Assembly (NCBI GenBank): GCA_013414745.1
Contig: CP058707.1
Coordinates: 1,234,831-1,241,563 of the forward strand
Source of the DNA: Bacteroidota bacterium
Lineage (GTDB): Bacteria; Bacteroidota; Bacteroidia; Chitinophagales; Chitinophagaceae
DNA length: 6,733 nt
Reading direction: 5' to 3'
A program made the translations under genes and the position numbers. The notes under the pieces were generated by a model. The model ran no database searches. It was not told where the DNA came from and worked only from the letters and a program-made list of their open reading frames with translations. This document shows positions 1-5,845 of this stretch, piece after piece. Numbering within the stretch: position 1 is the first letter of the stretch; each line of letters begins with the position of its first letter.

Positions 1-282
1 AAGCGGGTGCATTTGGTGGAGGAGGTACCGGAACGTATCGGAGGACAATCCCATCCGACGCAACCCGACCTGAAGCGCATTTTATCTGCCGCCTTAGAGC
101 AACTTCCGCCGATTCAGAAACAATTGGTGTTACTGAAAGATTACGAAGGGTATTCTTATCAGGAGATGGCGCAGATTACCGGATTGAGTGACTCGCAGGT
201 CAAAGTGTATTTGTTTCGGGCACGCAACACCTTAAAAAACTATTTGATGCAGTTAGAACAACATAAAGTAAGTACCCCATGA
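1..282 (+). CDS. ECF-type RNA polymerase sigma factor, C-terminal part (5' end outside window)
   Basis: This is the end of a sigma-70 family factor of the ECF group, which directs RNA polymerase to a small regulon. The frame is open back to base 1, so the GTG at 7 is not its real start; region 2 lies upstream of the window. What is visible is region 4: a helix with ALEQLPPIQKQLVLLKDYEGYS, here split as ALEQLPP and QKQLVLLKDYEGYS, followed by the helix-turn-helix QEMAQITGLSDSQVKVYLFR and the closing helix ARNTLKNYL (about residues 25-80). Region 4 reads the -35 element. The TGA stop at 280-282 overlaps the next gene's ATG at 279 (ATGA), so the two are probably translationally coupled, as is usual for sigma/anti-sigma pairs. 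Family assignment is firm; the regulon is unknown. Confidence 0.9.
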   Translation, partial: KRVHLVEEVPERIGGQSHPTQPDLKRILSAALEQLPPIQKQLVLLKDYEGYSYQEMAQITGLSDSQVKVYLFRARNTLKNYLMQLEQHKVSTP

Positions 283-1171
283 AAAACAATATGGAGGATA
301 TAGAAAATAAACTCGTGGATTATCTGCATGGCGAATTGGATGCTGCGGATAAGCAGGTATTGGAAGCATTGCTGGATGCAGATGCGGATTTGTATGCAGT
401 GTATGCGCGGTTCGCCCAAACCATATCAACACCAGACGAAGCCGTGATGTTTCCGGACAAATCGAAGTTGTTGAAATCCGAACCACAGACCATAACCAGG
501 TTGCGAAACTGGAAGACCTGGGCGGTGGCTGCTGCCATTTATCCGTGGTATGTATTTTTATTTTTAAAACATTGCAGAAGGATTCAGTGGATGAGTACAT
601 ATCGAAGAATGCTTCAGCCAACAAACAAACTGTTACCGGTCAGTCAAACCCTGTTGGCGATGGCAACGGGAAACAAACTGACGTTGCAGCTATAGCTACT
701 TCGGTTCCGGCACATCCAGCTGAAAATAAACTACAGGCCTCATCCCAAAAGGTTCTGAAAAGAACTACGGCAACCAAATTAGCGGGTGTAAAAAAACAGG
801 GAAAACAAATTGTACCAGCGAATCCGAACGCAACTCGTCTTACTGAGCCTACAAACGAAGCGTTTGCCGTTGAATCCATAGTGGATACGACTACCCAGTC
901 TATCGTGGCAGAAATGGAGTTTAACTCGCCTACTGATGACAGTATACAACAAAACAGCGAGAACGAGGTGAAGAGACCTTCGGTTCTGGCTGTAGAGAAA
1001 CCCACTCAACAAACGAAGCAGGAAAAGGCTATGATTCAATGGGATGCCGAGAAACAACCTGCTATCATGAAATCCTTAAATGGTGCGTTAGGATTCTTAC
1101 GCAAAATTCGAAAAGCCGGAGAGGATTTGCGGCGCAGAGAAGTGGTGGTGACCTTGACTAAAAAAGCATGA
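279..1171 (+). CDS. Anti-sigma factor, single-pass membrane protein (one frameshift near 538-541)
   Basis: Probable anti-sigma factor that sequesters the sigma factor encoded just upstream. The N-terminal frame (from ATG 279) gives an acidic helical domain (DIENKLVDYLHGELDAADKQ, residues 6-25) without a Cys/His zinc motif, then a basic stretch and W81-AVAAAI, the start of a membrane helix. The frame then ends uselessly at 695, while the frame from about 539 continues the helix as LSVVCIFIF and runs to TGA 1171. Restoring one T in the TTT run at 538-540 joins them into AAAILSVVCIFIF, a good transmembrane segment, and gives about 297 residues. The rest is a polar Thr/Gln/Lys-rich region, presumably periplasmic, ending in a basic helical tail (LRKIRKAGEDLRRREV). 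Evidence for the role is gene order, ATGA overlap and topology; I see no specific sequence family. The break is either a run-length error or a real mutation that would cut the protein within its membrane helix. Confidence 0.72.
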
Positions 1172-1200
1172 AGTCTATTAATAAAAATAAATAAAAGAGT

Positions 1201-2093
1201 ATGAAGTCTGTTATTTTATTTGTGATTGCTGTATTAACCTTTCTGCACAGTCGCCTGTTTGCACAGGATCAGGATACCCTGCGGTATTTTAAAGGAAAAA
1301 TGAAAGTGATTACCCGCGAGAACGAAAAAGGAAAAGAGTATGAAAGCGTGTCGCTTAAAACCCGCCGCGACTCCGTGCGAACCCGGCTGGAAACCTCATG
1401 GGGGACATTTGATATTGGGTTCAATAATTACATTGACCGCAGTGATTATGCTACTCCGCAAACGTTGGTTTCAAATGGGGTGGGCACTTTTGCCGACATG
1501 ACCCCGCCGCCCAAGCAGGTGATTTTGAGTTGCGTTCCGGCAAATCGATTCATATCAATTTGGGGATTGTGAAGCAACAACTGAGTTTGTACAAACACTA
1601 TGTGAACCTGGTGTATGGATTAACGTACGATATCAACAATTGGAGTTATCAAAATCCGATCGCCTGGAAACGTGAAAACGTGAGTATCAATAGTATGACG
1701 GCTCCTCAGGTTTTGGAAAATACCAATGGCAGTAAAGTAATTCGGGATTCTGTGGCATTTCGAAAAAACAAGTTGGTGACAAACTATTTGCAGGTTCCGG
1801 TTTTAATCCGATTTGAAACCAGTCCGCATCATGCCTCTCGAAATGTTTATTGCTCCCTCGGAGGCTATGTCGGTTATTTGGTAAGAAGTCATACAAAACA
1901 AGTGGTTTCCGGGAGTGGAGACAAACGAAAATCGTTTGATGATTTTAACCTGAATAAATTTCAATATGGCGCACAGTTTGAATTAGGCTATCAGGGCTTT
2001 TCGATGCATTGCAAGCGTAGTTTTTCAACATTGACCAGTTTTGGCACCGTCCAGTATCCCTATGCGTTCGGGGTTCGCTTGACGGGCCTCTAA
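1201..2093 (+). CDS. Outer-membrane beta-barrel protein (one frameshift near 1519-1521)
   Basis: Secreted protein with a clear signal peptide (MKSVILFVIAVLTFLHSRLFA|Q, cleavage near residue 21) and the alternating aromatic/polar strands of a small Bacteroidota outer-membrane barrel. The first frame (1201-1572) covers the signal peptide, a charged linker, and SWGTFDIGFNNYIDRSDY. The second frame (to 2093) carries FELRSGKSIHINLGIV, YVNLVYGLTYDINNWSY, LQVPVLIRFET, SLGGYVGYLV, and ends FGVRLTGL. Adding one G to the GG at 1519-1520 reads PPPKQGDFELRSGKS and gives about 297 residues. The natural ending GVRLTGL suggests the C-terminus is complete. It begins 29 nt after the anti-sigma stop, so it is probably co-transcribed with it. 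Barrel assignment rests on strand pattern and context; ligand and partners are unknown. Confidence 0.75.
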
Positions 2094-2260
2094 CTGGTTT
2101 GATACTTTATGTCTGATAGGGGGATGGTATGAAAAATGAACAAAAACAATCACCCGGTTCCGGATTAATTATTTTCTTACCCTTGATTTGACGCGTTATC
2201 CGGATATCGATGTCGAAGGATGGCCAGAGGAATTTAATCGGAACCATTAAACAATGTCCA

Positions 2261-3271
2261 ATGAAAAAAATGATTTTCGCAGTGGCGCTCGTATTTGGAG
2301 TAGCCGCTTGTCATCACCCACAATGTGATCCTTCCTGTCCTGAACAAGGCCACGGGACCGTAGAATTTTGTCCGGCCGATTCCAGTTGGTTCATTAATAT
2401 GTATTCCTGGTCGCAGGCCCCTGGATCTGTTTTGCTGGTGCATCCTGTAAACATGCCAACGGCCTTTCAATTGAATGGAAGCAATGTGCAGTTTAAGTTT
2501 GAATTTACCGGCGATTCCACAACGTTTAATTGCAGTGGGTGTGGAACCCCACCCTTGCCTCAAATTCCGAATGTGAAAATTTGTGAAATGCAGCAGGATA
2601 CTTCAGGTGGAGTAATTATCATGAAACCTGTAATTTATTTGTATCCTGAAAAGGAGCAAGAGGTGCATGTTGACCTTCGTTTTCAAGGTGAATATACAAC
2701 CACATATCCTGCGTACAATTGGGCCATTCATGGTTGGAATGTGCTTGCCAAACCATACGGTGAATTGTATGATGCGCGGGATGGACAGGTTTATCCTTAT
2801 CTGTTTTGGGAAGGCAAACCCAGTGTGCCCTATGTGTTCGATTGGACCCAGGGGTATTGTGTGGCGGGTTCTGAAACAAGGACTTTTCTGCAAAAAATAT
2901 TACCTCAATTGGGATTGCTTCCGCGGGAATACCATGATATGATTGTATTCTGGTTACCGCACATGGAAAAAAATGCCTGGAATCTCATTCACTTTGCCAC
3001 AGAGGCTTATACAAGCAAAGCGCCTTTAAAAATCAGTCCGAAACCGGATGCCCTGATTCGCGTGTTTATGGCCTTTAAAGCCAGTGAACATGCCGTTGCT
3101 ATGCAGGCGCCCCAACTTGTTCCGACATCCCGTAAAGGGTTTACCGTGGTTGAATGGGGCGGCGTGGATATGAGCCGGGAAGCGCCCGTGATGGTGAAAA
3201 ATAAATTTGTTTTTGAGTTTGTAACTGATTGCCGGTCAAAGTTTGGCCGGCATTTTTTATCTGAAGTTTGA
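2261..3271 (+). CDS. KPVIYLYP-family lipoprotein
   Basis: Exported lipoprotein of unknown function. I place the start at ATG 2261 rather than 2210 because MKKMIFAVALVFGVAAC is a complete type II signal peptide with lipobox VAAC (Cys17). Residues about 32-114 look like a small beta domain (GTVEF...PVNMPTAFQ...). From Lys122 begins the conserved KPVIYLYPEKEQEV segment of a widespread uncharacterised family; also visible are YPYLFWEGKP, LGLLPREYHDMIVFWLPHME, NLIHFATEAY, APLKISPKPDALIRVFMAF and GFTVVEWGG (to about residue 301), all typical of it. As I recall the family, members end within a few residues of VEWGG, yet this frame runs 35 residues further and its last codons pass through the terminator hairpin. 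A one-base run-length error near the G run at 3176-3178 would give a stop at 3189. It is probably a single-gene unit. The molecular role is unknown. Confidence 0.85.
   Translation: MKKMIFAVALVFGVAACHHPQCDPSCPEQGHGTVEFCPADSSWFINMYSWSQAPGSVLLVHPVNMPTAFQLNGSNVQFKFEFTGDSTTFNCSGCGTPPLPQIPNVKICEMQQDTSGGVIIMKPVIYLYPEKEQEVHVDLRFQGEYTTTYPAYNWAIHGWNVLAKPYGELYDARDGQVYPYLFWEGKPSVPYVFDWTQGYCVAGSETRTFLQKILPQLGLLPREYHDMIVFWLPHMEKNAWNLIHFATEAYTSKAPLKISPKPDALIRVFMAFKASEHAVAMQAPQLVPTSRKGFTVVEWGGVDMSREAPVMVKNKFVFEFVTDCRSKFGRHFLSEV
3230..3258 (+). terminator. Rho-independent terminator of the KPVIYLYP lipoprotein gene
   Basis: TGCCGGTCA pairs with TGGCCGGCA (nine pairs, one G-T wobble) around the loop AAGTT, followed directly by six T (3253-3258). 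This is a textbook intrinsic terminator for + strand transcription. It lies inside the last codons of the annotated frame, which suggests that the true stop codon is upstream of it. Confidence 0.85.
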
Positions 3272-3796
3272 TGCTGCCATTCCACGGAAGACGTTATATC
3301 TCGTAATAGAATACGTTAACTTCAAGTGTGAGAAATAGTGTGGGTGTGAGGAACAAAATTATCGGACGTTCTCATCGCACTCACTCTTCACACTCACTCT
3401 GATCTCATCGGGTGCGTTTGAAAGCCGAACAAACAACTGTAAGATTTGTGATCGTATAGTAACCGGAAAGAAATCTATTTCTTATTATGATGCTCCAGCG
3501 GCGAGACTTGGTTGGATGGATTCGTACCCGGATCAAGCATGGTGTATTACATCGTTCTATCGGTCCACTAGTTTGTGCACAATTTGAACCATCCTGGCTA
3601 TATATCATTTTTACAATAACTATATACTTCTTTTTTGTTCCAGGATATTGGTATTGATTTTAAAGGAAGTACTTGGATAGGGTATGTCGAAAAGATATTG
3701 TGGATTATTTAGATCATTAATAGGGCTATGTACACCTCATATTTCATAACATTGCTTAGACCTGATGAGGCGTTTATCACAAAGTTTAAATCATCA
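3272..3796. other. Stretch without a convincing gene
   Basis: No gene here can be supported. From 3300 to 3400 the + strand has GTGTGAG-rich sequence followed by CACTCACTC-rich sequence, which can form an imperfect long hairpin. One + frame is open from 3339 to 3587 without ATG and reads GAFESRTNNCKICDRIV then DAPAARLGWMDSYPDQAWC, which looks somewhat protein-like and has a CxxC pair. A second + frame, about 3633-3710, reads QDIGIDFKGSTWIGYVEKIL before a stop. They could be pieces of one decayed gene or chance. The part from 3709 to 3796 could instead be the tail of the - strand barrel gene in an alternative frame. There is no recognisable RNA gene. Confidence 0.4.
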
Positions 3797-4663
3797 TCAT
3801 CTACGCAAGCATCTTTTAGGTTTGTCTTGCCACTGCAAGGTAAAGCAACCTGTTTTTGGTTTTTTATCCGGTTGATTGTCCGGAATATGATCACTGGCTT
3901 AGGTTCTTTTGGTTTCTTTGGCCCACCTAATTTAATGGTAATTCCTCCTTCAGGAATAATGCTTATTGGATTGTAAACCGTTTGTGTAATTGTTTTGGTT
4001 TCGCAAAGGCTGGCAAAACTACCCTGATTGCTTGCATCTAAGTTCTCAGTGCTTTTATAAGTAACTGTCGATAAATTAGGTGCATATTGCGCTTTACCCT
4101 AGACGAATGCCAATAAATTTCACCGGAAAAAATGTAAAGCCCACAAACGCCTGACCTATTGGACTTATTTTTTTACTTGCAGCCTGATAAAAAGCGGTAT
4201 CCATGGCTCCGAGCAAAGAGGGATTCTGGAAGGACAATAAGGTGGTTTGATGGGTGAGCTGTTGTACACCACCACCGAGTCCGATTTCAAACAGAGTTTT
4301 TGTTTTTGCTAAGGCGGTAGTACGATAAATTTAAAAGACCATTGCTATTTTGTGATCGCCAAACTGCGAAACTTGCGGATTGTTTCCCAGAATGGGCGCA
4401 TAAGTTTCGCCAATATTATCACCCAAATTAAAGGTTCTATATTGCCCCTCAATACCTAAGGCTATATGCCTGCTTATGCCAAACTTGAAACCCAAACCTA
4501 TTTGTTGTGAGATATCGTTGGGTAAAGCTCTGTACACATTTTTATTGAGTAAATTATAATTCATGCCCAGAGAGGGCTCTATGCAAAAGGGCAACTTCTG
4601 GCTTTGAGCGAAAGACAACAGTGTACATAAACTCAAATAAATAATTATATAAATTTTTTTCAT
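3797..4663 (-). pseudogene. Outer-membrane beta-barrel protein, frame broken in several places
   Basis: Starts at ATG 4663 with signal peptide MKKIYIIIYLSLCTLLSFA|Q and reads as a barrel: FCIEPSLGMNYNL, IGLGFKFGISRHIALGIEGQYRTF. An in-frame TAA at 4331-4333 interrupts it, but the same frame resumes with TKTLFEIGLGGGVQQ and AFVGFTFFPVKFIGIRLG to a stop at 4094-4096. Removing one base from the four-base run at 4333-4336 and adding one at 4313-4314 would read KIAMVFKFIVLPPLAKTKTL. Removing one G of the run at 4097-4099 continues as KAQYAPNLSTVTYKS and IIPEGGITIKLGGPKKPKEP, a typical barrel end with a Pro/Lys tail. Two ends are possible: with a further one-base correction near 3889, PDNQPDKKPKTGCFTLQWQD and stop at 3797-3799 (chosen), or without it a frame running to 3709. 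It lies 10 nt after the lipoprotein stop, in one unit. I label it pseudogene because of the number of breaks as given; they may be sequencing errors. Confidence 0.65.
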
Positions 4664-4673
4664 CCCATTTGCT

Positions 4674-5597
4674 TTAATCGTTTATCCATATTAAACCCTG
4701 ATACACTTTATCGGTAGTAATTTTTTGCACGGTTTTGGTTGTAATATTGATATTGTACCACTTATTATCCTGATAAAATATATAGGTGTTTTCACAGCAA
4801 TGAATAGTGGCAGAATATGTTTCTGCACTTACAAATTGTTCATCTTTTATCTCTACTACCTTATCATCAATAACATTGGTGATAGGATTATATGAAACCA
4901 AAAACAAGGTACCATTTCCATTGCGGATACCATACACCAGGCTATCGTGCAGGTTGTAGCGTAAGCCATAAATATCGGCAGGCAAGGAACTTGTAATGGT
5001 AGTATAAACACCACTGTTGATATCTAAACGCCTAATCGTTTGCCCACATCCAATATACATGTAAGGTAAATAACCATGTGCCGTACTGCTATAGGTATAT
5101 GGATTGTTGCCACAGCCTAAGCCCGGATAGTTATTTAAGAATATCATTTTATTGGTATTGACATTAAACTCACATTCCTTTACTGTATCCACTTGTATCA
5201 CATATTTTTTAGCTGCTGCGGGTGAGTAAGTGAGGTGGGTACTTACTTCGTTGTTGAGGGCTTGAAACACCTGCGACTGTCCACTGAGCATATCTCTGCG
5301 ATAGACCTTGCCTTTATCTGCACCAAACTGATCATTGATAGGTGCTGTGATATAATACTGCTGCTGTGGGGTGTACATAGCTTGGGTATGCCAATTATTA
5401 AGTTTTAGCCAAGTTGCACTGGTAGCCACTTGTGCTGTGCTATGATTTACTACGACATGACTGGCAGCACCTGTATCTAGCTGACTGGCTTTGCTATAGC
5501 CGATTACCAGACCATTGCGTGAAGTGGTAGATATGATTTCTTCTTTAGCGCAAGAGGCAAGTAGAAAGAGGATGAGTATGTATGTTAGTTGTTTCAT
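4674..5597 (-). CDS. Lipoprotein with beta-propeller-like repeats, unknown function
   Basis: Intact 307-residue frame starting at ATG 5597. The signal peptide MKQLTYILILFLLASC has lipobox LASC (Cys16), so it is lipid-anchored in the envelope, probably in the outer membrane. The mature part has spaced segments of the kind seen in propeller proteins: VYRRDMLSGQSQVF, IRRLDINSGVYTTI, LFLVSYNPITNVIDD and WYNINITTKTVQKIT, each a strand pair with an Asn/Asp/Gly turn. I read this as a possible beta-propeller; it is inference, with no catalytic motif seen. It precedes the barrel gene by 10 nt and so is probably its partner. The upstream region is unusual: its first nine codons and leader are duplicated within the palindromic repeat array, and a short reading frame ends on its ATG. 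Being unbroken, it contrasts with its neighbours. Confidence 0.8.
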   Translation of the reverse strand: MKQLTYILILFLLASCAKEEIISTTSRNGLVIGYSKASQLDTGAASHVVVNHSTAQVATSATWLKLNNWHTQAMYTPQQQYYITAPINDQFGADKGKVYRRDMLSGQSQVFQALNNEVSTHLTYSPAAAKKYVIQVDTVKECEFNVNTNKMIFLNNYPGLGCGNNPYTYSSTAHGYLPYMYIGCGQTIRRLDINSGVYTTITSSLPADIYGLRYNLHDSLVYGIRNGNGTLFLVSYNPITNVIDDKVVEIKDEQFVSAETYSATIHCCENTYIFYQDNKWYNINITTKTVQKITTDKVYQGLIWIND

Positions 5598-5710
5598 TTT
5601 ACTTTTTTGTTAGTTTCTCCAAAGTTGCACCTGTTGTTCATTTTACTTGTTGCTCCGAAGTTGCAAACTTCGGAGAGCGGGGGGATGAGTATGTATATTA
5701 GTTGTTTCAT
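5594..5710 (-). CDS. Possible 38-residue leader reading frame overlapping the lipoprotein start
   Basis: A duplicated copy of the lipoprotein's start, ATG at 5710, encodes MKQLIYILI and then runs into the repeat (PPLSEVCNFGATSK...), ending with TGA at 5596-5594. That stop overlaps the lipoprotein ATG (5597-5595) as ATGA, the usual geometry for translational coupling. The leader before the duplicate ATG is nearly the same as that before the real gene, so it could be initiated. The peptide itself is repeat-derived and unlikely to have a function; any effect would be on translation of the downstream gene. It could also be a passive by-product of duplication. Confidence 0.3.
   Translation of the reverse strand: MKQLIYILIPPLSEVCNFGATSKMNNRCNFGETNKKVK
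5653..5675. repeat. Palindrome A of the repeat array
   Basis: Perfect 10-bp arms CTCCGAAGTT and AACTTCGGAG around GCA, followed by AGCGGGGGG. It has the same arms as palindrome B. No T-tract follows on either strand, so it is not an ordinary terminator. Confidence 0.85.
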
Positions 5711-5729
5711 TTTACTTTTTTGTTTGTTG

Positions 5730-5752
5730 CTCCGAAGTTGCAAACTTCGGAG
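5730..5752. repeat. Palindrome B of the repeat array
   Basis: Identical to palindrome A (10-bp arms around GCA) and followed by AGCGGGGG. It belongs to the only complete unit, which also carries the duplicated start of the lipoprotein gene. Confidence 0.85.
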
Positions 5753-5799
5753 AGCGGGGGTATGTATGTTATTTTGTTCAATTTATTTTATTGTGAGTG

Positions 5800-5820
5800 T
5801 CCTGAGTTGCAAACTCAGGA
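5800..5820. repeat. Palindrome C of the repeat array, with compensatory changes
   Basis: Perfect 9-bp arms TCCTGAGTT and AACTCAGGA around GCA, followed by TAGCGGGGGG. Compared with A and B, two adjacent arm positions differ (CCGAAG versus CCTGAG) and both partners changed to keep pairing (CTTCGG versus CTCAGG). This argues that the hairpin itself is, or was, maintained. It lies 15 nt from the end of the Rhs gene. Confidence 0.85.
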
Positions 5821-5845
5821 TAGCGGGGGGAACGGTAAATAAGTT

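Larger units (their letters stand above)
5571..5830. repeat. Array of four partial repeat units with REP-like palindromes
   Basis: The stretch is made of repeats of one unit: (GATGAG)TATGTATRTTAGTTGTTTCATTTTACTTT..., then a GCTCC-type palindrome, then AGCGGGGG. Units run about 5571-5631 (palindrome decayed), 5632-5683 (5' part deleted), 5684-5760 (complete, 77 nt) and 5761-5830 (diverged, different palindrome arms). By my hand alignment, 5571-5620 and 5684-5733 match at 47 of 50 positions. The first 27 nt of the array are also the coding start of the lipoprotein. On the - strand each unit reads CCCCGCT, palindrome, A-rich leader, then in three of four units an ATG. The layout (short conserved head plus hairpin, between genes) resembles REP elements moved by REP-associated tyrosine transposases; no such transposase is in the window. 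Confidence 0.8.

Noticed and set aside
530..560. Programmed ribosomal frameshift in the anti-sigma gene
   Set aside because: There is no convincing slippery heptamer at the joining point, and similar one-base breaks occur in several unrelated genes of the window, so run-length error or mutation is simpler.
253..624. - strand frames opposite the anti-sigma gene (also 640-1005 and 779-1057)
   Set aside because: They are shadows of the + strand gene; no signal, family motif or start context supports them.
2156..2245. Inverted repeat GGTTCCG/CGGAACC and palindrome TATCCGGATA upstream of the KPVIYLYP lipoprotein
   Set aside because: The arms are short and far apart and no clear Bacteroidota promoter (TTTG and TAnnTTTG) sits with them; chance is likely.
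2603..2942. Overlapping frames within the KPVIYLYP lipoprotein
   Set aside because: The main frame carries conserved family motifs across this stretch, so the others are shadows.
3728..3976. 82-codon + strand frame
   Set aside because: It lies antisense to the tail of the - strand barrel gene, whose frames explain the composition better (Pro/Lys tail).
5653..5820. Palindromes as intrinsic terminators
   Set aside because: The hairpins are strong, but a G run (or C run on the other strand) follows instead of a T-tract.
5571..5830. CRISPR-like array
   Set aside because: The similarity extends across the whole unit, including the would-be spacers, and unit lengths vary; no cas gene is present.
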